64,000 bases of DNA from Bacteroidales bacterium (GCA_017506175.1 JAFVNW010000055.1:1-64000); one strand, 5' to 3'; positions 35,501-43,048 are shown, counted from the stretch's first letter. Notes: a model not told the origin generated them from the letters alone. Numbers and translations are program-made.

Positions 35501-37047
35501 TTCCGTACCACTTTACGAATGGTCTGATTGACACCACTTTCTTGGAGAATACTCCTGAAAACGCTGTCATCACCTATCACTTCACCAGCGCCCATGGTTG
35601 CGACAGCACCGTTGTTTTGACCTTCAACGTAACACCTGTCACCACACCGCAGCTGGTGGTTGACGGCATCATTACTGCCTGCCAAAGCAGCAGCGCAATC
35701 CTCTCTGTGGATGGCAACTACACCTCCTTCAACTGGTCCACCGGTGCCACCACGCCAACCATCGAGGTCACCACGCCCGGCTACTACTGGGTGGAACTCA
35801 TTGACATCAACGGCTGTTCCAGCATTTCCGAAATTGAACATCTCGGCGTGAGCGAGCTGATTCCCGAAACACCTGCCATCTGCATGGTAGGTGTGGAGAA
35901 CGGTCACAACCTGATTGTGTGGGAAGAGATAGAGAACACCAACGTTCAGAACTACCGCATCTATCGTGAGAACGACCAAGCCGACGTGTATGAGCTACTG
36001 TCCACCGTGCCCGCCTCGCAGGGCAACTCCTACGAGGATGTCACCGCCGACCCGACCGTGCGCGCATGGCGCTACAAAGTGACGGCCATGGACGTCTGTC
36101 AGGGCGAAACCCCAATGAGCGAACTGCACAAGACCGTACACCTCACCATCAACCAAGGCATCAACAACACATGGAACCTCATCTGGACCCATTACGAAGG
36201 AATGGAATTCGCCAGTTATAAGCTTTATCGTGGCACTGCCAACAACAACTTGGAGGAGATTGCCACCCTGCCCGCCACCCTCACCTCTTACACCGACTAC
36301 GACAACGTGAACGGCGCCCTCTTCTATCAGATTGAGGTGGTGATGAACGGAACCTGCCTGCGCCGCTCCGAGACCTACACCGGTGCCCGCTCCAACATCG
36401 TCTATAACGGCGAAATGGTTTATACCGACACCACCGTAAGCGAATGCGAGCAATATGAATGGTTCGGCACGACCTATACTCAAAGCGGCGATTACCAACA
36501 CGTTTATACTTCAGATTTGGGTTACGACTGCACGGCCACTTTGCACCTCACCATCTTTACGATGCCCTCCATCAGCATCAGCGGCAACACGGATGTCTTA
36601 TTGGGAGAAAGCACCACCCTTTCGGTGACAAACAACCCGGAATGGACTTACCTGTGGAGCACTGGTGAGACGACTTCCTCCATCACCGTCACGCCCGAAA
36701 TGCCGACCACCTACTCGGTCACCGTCACCAACGGTACGTGCGAAGCCGAAGCCTCCGTGAATGTCTCCATTCACGATGGCATCCCTTCCTACGACAACAA
36801 CCTACTCACCCTCTATCCCAACCCGACCAACGACATTGTCAATGTGAGATTCACCAACGGAAATGGGAAATGGGAAAACACCGAAATACGGGTGTATGAT
36901 GTATATGGACGGTTGTTACGTACCGTAGAGACGTGCCATGACGCGTCTGTACAAATCGACCTGTCACATTACGCCACCGGCGTTTACCTCATCCAATTGG
37001 TCAACAACGGGAATGTGATGGCGGTACGGAAGGTGGTGAAAGAATAA
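26515..37047 (+). CDS. Giant secreted C10 (streptopain-like) protease with beta-helix, CUB-like and Cys-repeat modules; T9SS cargo
   Basis: This protein has 3510 residues. ATG 26515 begins a signal peptide (MKKITTLFAMLICAITMMAS). Then: Spi-type propeptide (~22-125); peptidase C10 domain with Cys179 in TGCVATAMAQI and His340 in GHAFVCDGYD; Fn3-like modules alternating with three ~190-residue modules (QQIFTAAEL... type, ~620-1360); a right-handed beta-helix (~1420-1880); a second beta-helix (~1900-2480) interrupted by a CUB-like insert (~1990-2120); about ten ACDSYTWN...GCDSTVTLHLTI repeats of ~48 residues (~2540-3040); Ig/Fn3-like domains; and a type A T9SS sorting domain (YPNPTNDIVNV... GRLLRT... 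VRKVVKE). The C10 family includes streptococcal SpeB and Prevotella interpain. An extracellular, surface-bound protease-adhesin is inferred. The sorting domain contains an in-frame palindromic repeat. Confidence 0.9.
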   Translation: MKKITTLFAMLICAITMMASPVEPEQARIVALNFMMQKSPAVTRSTDCTLAYTWSNDRSDALFYVYNVGGGFVIVAADDAVTPVLGYSTTGSFNPQNIPANCAAWLQGYADQIAYVREHSLSASERVSQAWTELVEGREPVRSGNSRSIAPLLTTTWNQSPYYNELCPGEGDDQAVTGCVATAMAQIINYHQYPLHGYGSHSYDHSTYGEIASDFASSTYQFDLMPDYLNWSSSTAQVNAVATLMRDCGIAANMNYGVYESGASDYAARAAFINHFGYDAQIAIKSYRYSTGYGWPTQYATAIVYSDSVWMEMLKAELDAQMPVFYSGTGTFSGQNGTGHAFVCDGYDANNFFHFNWGWGGSYDGYFKLDSIKTDDYYVSSGIAGDQPSSGFWIDRDHIVVFAHPNENAHTLLFNYGGTTSRTISQPTLISHANGLNDYSCVGYTNSYTNTLTLYPANEEEQLKLDVLALSFDLEVYDGEDTDGTLLASNPAAGTTLISTTGALTLYFSGSLRCYDTRLQVEPVSCVPFVQNMMCLEKSHQSASLSWEVLQRDLFPHHAFNWQLEYGPQGFEPGTGTILNPDDTTALLTGLEAGTYYDVYLSYTCMNGETITLEPFTFRTAYMADCYEPIGNGTATLGWTSSGNYQKRQCVSQQIFTAAELAASGLSAGDAPSTIWVQFPYNPDIRTVGIYMGQTSKTGFESTTDWFDSEDLTPVYPEAQTLLTNAEPGYWMPLHFENTITWDGQSNLVIAFVISKEDTYFNEYRDFPFYGKAHHENNCLSWFGSTTDFSTSNTGQLSNYLTNIRFCAITSCMTPTNLTAATVSRTEVQLNWDRMYRENEWTVEYGLSGFEHGSGTSVTVTDNPTTVIANLEHGTYDFYVRAECGGSNHSDWRMVSVNVMGSDDCAEFVGNDLSSGNLVSAINRSYNYSQSQQIFTADALREMGVMPGEPMYALSVQYNYASSATRKMAVYMANTEKTAFANSSDWFNTGVLTNVFPETNFTFQAKEDGENYRWATFNFEVPYVWDGTSNVVVAFTDNTGTAGSTNYSDNRFYQHTGNANNTLFWQGSELPTSSSYGYTSNYLSNIRFCEGCMHPVNITYETPSRHEIVFTWHPGHEETEWRVEYGPAGFEQGTGTMVTVSGEPTLTVSQLGRGGWDFYFASDCGNGNSSLWKKVSVIMGEGNTECFQIGNGTVTNNTYPIGYGSSDNYYTYVQELYTADELSSEGLTAGGIIQSLSFQYSGSSKSKDPITIWLAHTSRTSMTTNAGFIPTSEMQQVFYGEVNMSEGWINIPLDRSFVWDGSSNVVVAVLNNSGNTDDRNTVFYGSNLSGYALCHNTWKTIDPDNSSCSTLSFRNNILFCSDNGCALQRTLDAIVNEGDSYDFYGRSISEQGTYTHRFYVDEECDSLITLNLTVRKIIYVTPTGAGSHSGESWQHAMELQEAMDAVNTYTDVTPFIYVKKGTYTGNTSGANSFEIRPNVRAYGGFNGNEGPYFDLNDRNPSNVSTLNGSNARRVLYQSEDFTADRPSLFDGFTIRGGTVDNVGEGGAAYIRQNCTLRNCKITANNASISGTTANITRSGVAVYNNGGRLENCEIYNNNITLSGTGSGHKVWGVGVYSTNGTIENCTMRNNTTVYDGAGNNWNVYGGGIYLENDNTLANSSITLNSASDGGGVCVRNTNSSAFVSVSNCIISNNTARGNGGGVNVYNSNNGVGIFTQCLIGNNVSGGNGGGIYDGNNSVFNSCDIVRNAAATNAGGVYSYNGTTFKNSIIWGNKVGNNANHIAAANGKYFTFVNSAFPGYYSGALTLQEENSGTGMGYPNFTNPTAEAGADANNAIGDWTLQEGSFCIGLGNNSLSTTETDLNGNDRIQQARVDIGAFESAFDMAFPLHPETPSNIIYVTTTGAGLQDGSSWSNATSDLQYAMVLASGCTPPASVWVAKGTYTCERPYIVHPNVAVYGSFAGNEPYNYDLSQRDFENNATILDGDRLYRVLDKTCPFAATSNTTYYTESVTLNMPATGSMDITACEGTIYDDGGPNGNFSPNCNGEIIIRSYNPYSTITLSGNYNNNYSARLKIYDGVGGRELGNYNYDGTVSLTSTSGVLVVQFTSGSGSLTTGFALQFTCSDCEPEAHESTVDFRNGESLFDGFTVQNGYDRNASFGGGYLLAHTDLLNCTFTNNLGSGVHVEESAVENCTFTHNGAKGFDGRKLTIRNCRSAHNSTYGISGSELTISNCVVEDNSSDGIYYTGNCDVENSIIRNNRYGIYLYSGSGKISGCTISGNRSYGIYNGSSNTQVFNTSIINNDGTGLYAYGGLYVNVNVANNTGIGVYASNGAQFTNCHIVKNLYNNNSSTTGAGVSNGNNGTNQFTNCVIWGNKTKNNRVNISGTNATYAYCAVEGGVDGTANITLDTLNSGDEPGAYYPNFTNPSDTAGAVGNYHYDYTLAAGSACINQGIANTTSLNLPMYDLAGSLRIKQGRIDIGAYEYGGLIVNRVSDTICLGEDFWYGDEYVYPEEAGLYLDTFTYYENNIDYIAYISLQTNENYNILIDTAICEGESVFFDGEARTETGEYTAYEYTSTGCDSIVTLNLTVLPHSLSSFSATACDSYTWNNETYYESGDYQQLFVAANGCDSTVTLHLTINGSSEYEFDQTACMVHNWNGISYRQSGDYTQTFRNHAGCDSTVTMHLTVLDVLETEFSVTACDSYTWNDETYTTSGDKVQYFESALHCDSIVTLHLTLNRSKVSTERLTACDSYTWNDQTYTESGTYQQVFTATNGCDSTVTLYLTINHTNEYEFADEACDTYVWNNQTYEESGDYQQVLINAEGCDSTVTLHLTILHSNSFEFADEACDTYVWNNQTYEESGDYQQVLTNAEGCDSTVTLHLSIKHSNSYEFADEGCDNYTWNNQTYYESGDYQQVLTNAEGCDSTVTLHLTIHPSTTSEFTDEGCDSYVWNDQTYTESGDYQQTFTNAAGCDSIVTLHLTIYPTYQTQLEETICQGDLPYHFTNGLIDTTFLENTPENAVITYHFTSAHGCDSTVVLTFNVTPVTTPQLVVDGIITACQSSSAILSVDGNYTSFNWSTGATTPTIEVTTPGYYWVELIDINGCSSISEIEHLGVSELIPETPAICMVGVENGHNLIVWEEIENTNVQNYRIYRENDQADVYELLSTVPASQGNSYEDVTADPTVRAWRYKVTAMDVCQGETPMSELHKTVHLTINQGINNTWNLIWTHYEGMEFASYKLYRGTANNNLEEIATLPATLTSYTDYDNVNGALFYQIEVVMNGTCLRRSETYTGARSNIVYNGEMVYTDTTVSECEQYEWFGTTYTQSGDYQHVYTSDLGYDCTATLHLTIFTMPSISISGNTDVLLGESTTLSVTNNPEWTYLWSTGETTSSITVTPEMPTTYSVTVTNGTCEAEASVNVSIHDGIPSYDNNLLTLYPNPTNDIVNVRFTNGNGKWENTEIRVYDVYGRLLRTVETCHDASVQIDLSHYATGVYLIQLVNNGNVMAVRKVVKE
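34294..35460 (+). repeat. Coding Cys-repeat array in the giant protease
   Basis: Eight consecutive ~48-codon repeats of the form (A/G)CDSYTWNxxTYxESGDYQQ...GCDSTVTLHLTI, plus diverged single copies before (~30640 and 34150) and after (~35470 and 36440). The copies at ~34890-35300 are nearly identical in DNA, including AACCAAACTTACGAAGAAAG-type stretches, pointing to recent tandem duplication. Each repeat has two Cys likely to pair. Confidence 0.85.
36925..36952 (+). repeat. 28-base palindrome inside the T9SS sorting domain (giant protease)
   Basis: GTAGAGACG...CGTCTGTAC lies in frame and codes for VETCHDASV between the conserved YGRLLRT and QIDLS parts of the sorting domain. The neighbouring esterase has the same palindrome at the same place. 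Confidence 0.8.
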
Positions 37048-37056
37048 CCTAAAATT

Positions 37057-37084
37057 GTAGAGATGTGCCATGGCGCGTCTCTAC
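37057..37084. terminator. 28-base palindrome between giant protease and esterase (probable terminator)
   Basis: Same family as 26452-26479. Flanking AAAATT/AATTTT extend the stem and a T-run follows, ten bases after the protease stop, so it should terminate or process the transcript. The esterase ATG is only 23 bases further, so it also forms the esterase leader. Confidence 0.65.
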
Positions 37085-37107
37085 AATTTTTAATCAACAA
37101 ACCAACA

Positions 37108-38802
37108 ATGAAAAAATCCATCGCATTTTTGACAGCCATCGGCATTGGCCTCTCCTGTTTTGCCCAAACCCTCAAGACCATCAGCTGGGAGGATACCACC
37201 CGCCAATATTTGGAATACGTGCCGGAAACTTACGATGCCAGCACACCGACACCGGTGGTCTTTATCTTCCACGGACTGGGCGGTAACATGTACGAAGTTT
37301 CGTACAACGCTGACTTCAACCGCATCGCCGCCGAACAGGGATGGATCACCGTCACCCCGCAGGCGTTGCCCGACACCTTCACCGCGATGGACACGACTCT
37401 CATAATGAACGCTTGGCACTCGGGCGTGAGCGCCGTGGTGGACGGAGACACGATTGTGGCCAGCGAAGGACGGGACGACACCGGCCTGATGATGGCCATC
37501 TTGGACAGCCTCATCGCCCATTACAACATCGACCAGAGCAATGTGTTTTGTACGGGAGTGTCGATGGGCGGTTTCATGTCGCACCGGATGGCGATTGAGC
37601 ACGGCGACCGCATCAAGGCCATCGCGCCCGTTTGCGGCACCATCGGCAACGAGATCACCTCCTACACGCCCGTCGGCCACGTGAGCGTGATGCACCTCCA
37701 CGGCACCGCCGACAGCATCGTGACCTACGACAATGGCGATTTCCAATACGTTGTCAATGTGAATGTCGGACTCGGCGTGGACTCCACCATCGCGTTCTGG
37801 CGCCGCTACAACCAATGCGCCGACACCGCCATCCACACCATCTTCCCCGACATCTGCGACGACGGCCGGCTGTTCGAGAAATTCTACTACGGCGACGGCA
37901 CTTTCGGCACGAAGACCGTCCTTATCAAGGTGAATGGCGGTGAGCACGAGTGGTGTCACGGCCCGTATCGGGATGTGGATTTCACCGACGAGATCTACAG
38001 CTTCTTCGCCTCCTGCTTGGGCAATATCCCCACCGTCAGCACCACCGCCACCGACATTGCCGCCACTACCGCCACCTTCAGCGGAGAGGTTACGGCAGAA
38101 GGCAGCGCGGCAGTAACCGCCCGCGGCGTATGCTGGAGCAGCAGTCCGCACCCAACCATCGCCAACCTGCACACCACCGACTCTCTCGGCATGGGTGCCT
38201 TCACGAGCACAATCCCTGACCTCACCCCCAACACCACCTACTACGCCCGCACCTACGCCACCAACGAGGTGGGCACGGCCTACAGCGATGAAATCTGTTT
38301 CACCACCCTCTGCGACTATTCCGCGCTGAACGATACTATCGAAGTCACCCTCTGCGAAAACGACCTTCCGTACCACTACGTGAACGGTGACATCGACACC
38401 ATCTTCGAGGTCGGTACCCCCACCTCACAACTTTTAACTTTTAACTTTCAACTTTTAACTCAACACGGTTGCGACAGCATCGTGACGTTGACCCTCACCA
38501 TCGAGCCCTGCGACACAAACGGAATCAACGAAAACGGCATGGCAAACCTCACCCTCTATCCCACCCCCACCACAGGAATGGTCAATGTACAATTTACCAT
38601 GAACAATGTACAATGGGAGAATGCGGAATTACAGGTGTTTGACATGTATGGGCGGTTGTTGCAAACCGTAGAGACGCGCCATGGCACGTCTCTACAAACG
38701 ACGCAAATCGACCTGTCATCCAACACCCCCGGCGTTTACCTGATCCGATTGGTCGGTGATGGGCGCGTCATCGGCGTGCGGAAGGTGGTGAAGGGAAGAT
38801 GA
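37108..38802 (+). CDS. Secreted esterase (PHB-depolymerase/LpqC-like) with T9SS sorting domain
   Basis: This protein has 564 residues. A signal peptide (MKKSIAFLTAIGIGLSCFAQ) is followed by an alpha/beta-hydrolase domain (~22-310): VFIFHGLGGNMYEVSYNADF, nucleophile Ser in GVSMGGFMSHRM (~149), LHGTADSIVTYDNG and a His in NGGEHEWCHGP. Then an Fn3-like module (ARGVCWSSSPHPT... TTYYARTYAT), one diverged Cys-repeat (CENDLPYHYVNGDID... GCDSIVTLTLTI) and a type A T9SS sorting domain ending VRKVVKG. Related enzymes act on polyesters or feruloyl/acetyl esters; the substrate here is unknown. It is adjacent to the giant protease, possibly cotranscribed by read-through. Repeats are inserted in frame in the Cys-repeat (38428-38464) and in the sorting domain. 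Confidence 0.85.
   Translation: MKKSIAFLTAIGIGLSCFAQTLKTISWEDTTRQYLEYVPETYDASTPTPVVFIFHGLGGNMYEVSYNADFNRIAAEQGWITVTPQALPDTFTAMDTTLIMNAWHSGVSAVVDGDTIVASEGRDDTGLMMAILDSLIAHYNIDQSNVFCTGVSMGGFMSHRMAIEHGDRIKAIAPVCGTIGNEITSYTPVGHVSVMHLHGTADSIVTYDNGDFQYVVNVNVGLGVDSTIAFWRRYNQCADTAIHTIFPDICDDGRLFEKFYYGDGTFGTKTVLIKVNGGEHEWCHGPYRDVDFTDEIYSFFASCLGNIPTVSTTATDIAATTATFSGEVTAEGSAAVTARGVCWSSSPHPTIANLHTTDSLGMGAFTSTIPDLTPNTTYYARTYATNEVGTAYSDEICFTTLCDYSALNDTIEVTLCENDLPYHYVNGDIDTIFEVGTPTSQLLTFNFQLLTQHGCDSIVTLTLTIEPCDTNGINENGMANLTLYPTPTTGMVNVQFTMNNVQWENAELQVFDMYGRLLQTVETRHGTSLQTTQIDLSSNTPGVYLIRLVGDGRVIGVRKVVKGR
38428..38464 (+). repeat. In-frame AACTTTTAACTTTCAAC-type repeat
   Basis: Five tandem-like units of AACTTTT(A/C) code for QLLTFNFQLLTQ within the esterase's Cys-repeat. 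The equivalent repeat in the giant protease (~35540-35600) has no such tract. It resembles the short intergenic (T)TTCAATT/TTGAGAATT repeats at 55471-55509 and 56031-56062. Confidence 0.65.
38668..38695 (+). repeat. 28-base palindrome inside the T9SS sorting domain (esterase)
   Basis: GTAGAGACG...CGTCTCTAC codes in frame for VETRHGTSL between YGRLLQT and TQIDLSS. It is the same position in the domain as in the giant protease, but with a different internal sequence and three extra codons downstream. Confidence 0.8.
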
Positions 38803-38821
38803 TGGGAAATAAAAATCATTG

Positions 38822-41800
38822 TCAATCTCGGAGACACCGCACAGAATTACCATAGCTTTTAGCGTGTCTATCTCTAATCACAGCTACCCTGTCCTTTTGT
38901 ATTGCAAGGTAATACACCATAGTGCTAGTAGCTTCATATGTACTCCAATATCTGGCTCTTGGTCCGCCACAGGTGGTGTTGGGCAATGCACTGAAGCCAG
39001 TGGCGTTGTTGCTGGATGGGTTATATCCCGGACAACAATCACCCGAAGCGACACTTCCCCAGCACACAGAATCTGCCAATGATTTAGCAATATTATCAGC
39101 ATTTTCACCACACACATACTCACTTTGACTGCTTACATAATCCGTAAGCTGCCACCATTCGGCACTGCTCGGCACATGCCAGCCCGTGGGGCAAATGCCC
39201 TGGACTCCACTCGGATTTTGAAAACTTGAAGCGGCACCATGCATCGTTGCCGGCCAGTTGTATAAAAGACCAAGTTGGGCAACATTATTGACATCACCGT
39301 TCGGGTAGTAATAGTAGGCTTCCGTCAAACTTTGCCCTCCATTAAATGGGATCGGCGTGTTGTCTGCATATCTGGTGGCACGCATATTCTCCTTCATCCA
39401 ACACTGTGCACCAATCTGCACCGTGTTATAAACATTCCCTTCCACATCAGAAATTGTAGAGTGTCCACAAATAAATGCTTCGGGGGTTGTAAAAATGATC
39501 TGATTCCCGTATGCCGTACCTACCCGGTTGGTAGCATACGCACGCACATAATAGGTGGTGTTGTGACCCAATTCCGTCAAAGTGGAGCTAAAGGGTCCCG
39601 TGCCAACACCGTCAACAGTATGTCTATCGCCAACCGTTGGATTCGGAGAAGTGCTCCAACAAATTCCGCGGGCTGTGACAACTGCGCCGCCGTATGCTGT
39701 TACCTCTCCGCCACCGGTGGCTTCGAATATGGAATCAAATTGAGACACTTGAAACATATCGGAAACATCGGAAGTGATGACCGTGGGCACAACTGCTGTT
39801 GCACTGTCAATGATGTCGCGCACACATCGGACGGAATAGATGTTGTTTACGCCATCGTCGGAGCGTCCGACACCATCATAATTGTAAATCAGGTATCTAT
39901 TGTAAACGGTACTGCTGCCATTTTCGACCGCGCTCCAGAAATGAGCTTCATAGCCGAATAAAGTGTTGCTGGCCGCCTTGCCTGCCGGAAGTGCGCTAAA
40001 ACCAGAAGCATTGCGTTCACTGGCTGATAAATCACCTGCGGCATTGGCAACGGCGGAGGATATCCACCCGGTATTATCCGAAAGTTGTGCGGCAACACTT
40101 CCTCGCAATCCAACACTGTCCGCCTCGTCCTGGCTTAGGCCGACAACCCTCTCCATCTGTTTCCATTCTCCATCATTTGGAACATGCCAGCCCATGGGAC
40201 AAATTCCCTGAATACGATTTGACGTGTCTGAGGTGGTGCGTGTCACGGCGGCACTGCTGTACAAAAGTCCGTACGTTTCCTTGTTCGCAGCATTGTTATT
40301 AGGATATTGCCAATGGGTGGTCTGTCCCTGTGAAAGATCAGTGCCGTTTGCGAACTTGGTGGTCTTCATGTTTTCTTTTGTCCAGCACTGCGTGCCAATC
40401 TGGACGGTGTTATAGCTATTTTCATCGATATCGGAAATAACGGAAGTTCCACAGTTAAAGGGAGTTGAAAAGACCCGTTGTTCCCCATAAACCGTACCCA
40501 AGCTGTTGGTAGCGTATGCGCGGACATAATAGGTGGTGCTGCTTAACAATCCCGTAAGGTGGCTCGTAAAATCTCCAAGCCCGGCGCCATCAACAGTATG
40601 GTTGTCAGCAATAGTAGGATATTGCGATGTGCTCCAGCACACGCCACGCGCCGTCACCGCAGAATCGCCCTCGGCAGACACACTTCCTCCACAAGTGGCC
40701 GAATTGAATACTATTTCTGTAACGGAATCCGTCATTATGGTGGGTATGACATAGACCAACACGCCCAACTCCTCTCCGTATGCCGTTCCTGAACTATTGG
40801 TAGCGTAGGTCCGTACATAATATGTATTACCCGATTCAAGTCCCACAACAGTATCTATAAAGACACCATATCCGTTTCCATTTTCAGTATGTTCATCAAG
40901 GACAGTGGGGTTCGGGGAAATACTATAGCAAACACCCCGCACACTGACCTCTTCACAAATCCCATGCTGCACTTCGCCTCTGACCATCATCCCAACTCCA
41001 GCACAATTCTCAATTGACAAAGTGGTCACAGCCGGAAGGGGCTCATCCAAAGTCGTCACAGCATATTCTTCCCCGTATGCCGTCCCCACATTATTGGTGG
41101 CATACGCCCGCACATAGTAATTGGTGCTACAATCCAACCCCGTCACATTGCATACAAAACTTCCAGTTCCTGTTCCAGAAGCGATGTGATTGTCAGCAAG
41201 GGTTGGATTCCCAGTGGTATTCCAGCAAATGCCGCGCAAGACCGTTCCTGAACAATTCGCAGCCAAAACATTTCCGCCAGCAGTAAATGAGGTTTGCGCC
41301 ACATTCGTGGGCTGTGCAGTATTGACATACGGCACATCACTCAATGTTCTGAAAGTAACCAGTTGTCCGTAAGCTGTACCGACAGCATTGGTGACATAAG
41401 CCATAACATAGTATCTTGTGTCCGGACTGAGTCCTGTCAGGCTGGATGAAAACCCGCCCATTCCACCGCTTTCCGTAGTGTGTGCAGTATTTAGCGACGG
41501 AACAGAACTGACTGTCCAGCACACTCCCCGGGCAGTAATTGCCGAATTCCCATCTGATGTGACCGTTCCTCCACAAACGGCTGACGTTGAAGTAATTTGG
41601 CTTACTACTGAGTCTGTAACAACCGTGCCAAGTGTCGGAATTATGATGTTTACTGATATTGGATTCTCAGGATAGGTCTCCTCATCTCGGACACATCGCA
41701 CCGAAAACCTATCCTCTGGCCACGAGACATCCCTTATTACCGTATGGGAATTATTCCAAAGGGAACGATACCAATACCCGGTGGTGCCCCCAACAGTGAT

Positions 41801-43048
41801 AGTGCTTGCCGTCCAAAAGAAAGTACATTCGCCATGCCATAACGAAATTTGATCTCTTGAAATTCCTGCTGGACGGACACTAAAACCTGTCACATTCCGA
41901 TAGGAAGCATTCATGTTCCCCGGTGCGTACAAAACAGAAGAAGGAAGCCATCCAAGCGTATCACATAGTGTTATTGCCATATTCGAACGATAACCGCTGT
42001 CGTTTGCCACTACAGAGTCCATTCCAGCGTAAATTTCCAGATTCTTCCATTCCCTATCGCTCGGCAAGTGCCAGCCATCGGGACAAATTCCTTGCACACC
42101 CGAAGGAACTGCATTGGAACTTGTTCCTCCATTCATCATTGCATTCCAATTGTACAACAATCCGTATGTTACAGCAACGGACACATCACTATTGTAGCCA
42201 TAATTATTCTCTGGGTGATTGGGATAGGCATAGTCGCTAATAGGTTCACCCATTGAAGTGTGCGTAGTGCGGAGATTCTCTCTCATCCAACATTGGTTAC
42301 CCATAACCACTGTAGAATAGGCATTGCCGTCATAGTCATAAAGTGTCTGACAACCAGTGGAAACCGCATCAAAAGTGAGGACAATCGTTTCTGTTTCCTG
42401 TAGTTCTCTCGTCTGATGAACACTTTCGCGAGAGGTGTCATTGATGGTGGCATGTCCTATATATTCCATCTCATCTCCAATAGCCACCGGACGCACAATG
42501 TCGCTTTTTAGATGGAATCGTCCTTTTTCCACACTTCCAATGTATGAAATAAGATTGCTATGACCATTTCCCGTATTCAGCATCTTTATGGTTGCAGAAT
42601 TTTTGTTTGTTTGGGCAGTGAAAAAATAAGTTTGTGGCTTAGCTAACGATACTCTGAACAAATGGGTTCCTGCGTCCAAATTGATGTTAAGCGAAGATAT
42701 CAACTTCCCGTTAATATCAAACACTTGTAGATTTACCTGCTCGGTTTCAAATAAGGATAGTGAAATTTGTGTCTTTCCATCAAAAGGATTCGGCGTATTC
42801 TGCGACAATATGAAATGCCCCTTCTCCCCCGTGTAATTTTCTATTCCTATGTTATTTTGAATATGTAGAACAGTATCAGGATAGTACAATGTTTCATTCC
42901 AACCGTGTGTGTGATTCATTATCCGGATACTGTCTAATCTAACATATTGATTGGCTACATCTCTGCCAACAAAAGTCAATTCTACAGTTTGTGAAAAGCC
43001 CATGACGGCTAAAGTGAGAAACATAATAAACGAAACAAATTTTCTCAT
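38822..43048 (-). CDS. Secreted protein with three FISUMP domains and an N-proximal sorting-like domain
   Basis: This 1408-residue protein has a signal peptide MRKFVSFIMFLTLAVMGFSQ. Unusually, a domain resembling a type A T9SS sorting domain (SQNTPNPFDGKTQISLSLFE... VFDINGKLISS) lies at ~80-160 near the N-terminus. FISUMP 1 is at ~233-455, four Fn3-like ARGVCW modules follow (~460-860), then FISUMP 2 (~865-1075), one Fn3-like module (~1080-1190) and FISUMP 3 (~1194-1408) ending RCLRD. Each FISUMP shows (V)QIGxQCW and CPxGWHVP. There is no C-terminal sorting signal. Surface location is inferred. It is transcribed from a TATTTTTG promoter at 43109-43102, convergent with the esterase. Confidence 0.88.
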   Translation of the reverse strand: MRKFVSFIMFLTLAVMGFSQTVELTFVGRDVANQYVRLDSIRIMNHTHGWNETLYYPDTVLHIQNNIGIENYTGEKGHFILSQNTPNPFDGKTQISLSLFETEQVNLQVFDINGKLISSLNINLDAGTHLFRVSLAKPQTYFFTAQTNKNSATIKMLNTGNGHSNLISYIGSVEKGRFHLKSDIVRPVAIGDEMEYIGHATINDTSRESVHQTRELQETETIVLTFDAVSTGCQTLYDYDGNAYSTVVMGNQCWMRENLRTTHTSMGEPISDYAYPNHPENNYGYNSDVSVAVTYGLLYNWNAMMNGGTSSNAVPSGVQGICPDGWHLPSDREWKNLEIYAGMDSVVANDSGYRSNMAITLCDTLGWLPSSVLYAPGNMNASYRNVTGFSVRPAGISRDQISLWHGECTFFWTASTITVGGTTGYWYRSLWNNSHTVIRDVSWPEDRFSVRCVRDEETYPENPISVNIIIPTLGTVVTDSVVSQITSTSAVCGGTVTSDGNSAITARGVCWTVSSVPSLNTAHTTESGGMGGFSSSLTGLSPDTRYYVMAYVTNAVGTAYGQLVTFRTLSDVPYVNTAQPTNVAQTSFTAGGNVLAANCSGTVLRGICWNTTGNPTLADNHIASGTGTGSFVCNVTGLDCSTNYYVRAYATNNVGTAYGEEYAVTTLDEPLPAVTTLSIENCAGVGMMVRGEVQHGICEEVSVRGVCYSISPNPTVLDEHTENGNGYGVFIDTVVGLESGNTYYVRTYATNSSGTAYGEELGVLVYVIPTIMTDSVTEIVFNSATCGGSVSAEGDSAVTARGVCWSTSQYPTIADNHTVDGAGLGDFTSHLTGLLSSTTYYVRAYATNSLGTVYGEQRVFSTPFNCGTSVISDIDENSYNTVQIGTQCWTKENMKTTKFANGTDLSQGQTTHWQYPNNNAANKETYGLLYSSAAVTRTTSDTSNRIQGICPMGWHVPNDGEWKQMERVVGLSQDEADSVGLRGSVAAQLSDNTGWISSAVANAAGDLSASERNASGFSALPAGKAASNTLFGYEAHFWSAVENGSSTVYNRYLIYNYDGVGRSDDGVNNIYSVRCVRDIIDSATAVVPTVITSDVSDMFQVSQFDSIFEATGGGEVTAYGGAVVTARGICWSTSPNPTVGDRHTVDGVGTGPFSSTLTELGHNTTYYVRAYATNRVGTAYGNQIIFTTPEAFICGHSTISDVEGNVYNTVQIGAQCWMKENMRATRYADNTPIPFNGGQSLTEAYYYYPNGDVNNVAQLGLLYNWPATMHGAASSFQNPSGVQGICPTGWHVPSSAEWWQLTDYVSSQSEYVCGENADNIAKSLADSVCWGSVASGDCCPGYNPSSNNATGFSALPNTTCGGPRARYWSTYEATSTMVYYLAIQKDRVAVIRDRHAKSYGNSVRCLRD

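Noticed and set aside
34732..38376. Reverse-strand frames of 415 and 428 codons opposite the giant protease and the esterase
   Set aside because: GC-rich third positions of the real genes keep the opposite strand open; the products have no domain or signal and the plus-strand genes are unambiguous.
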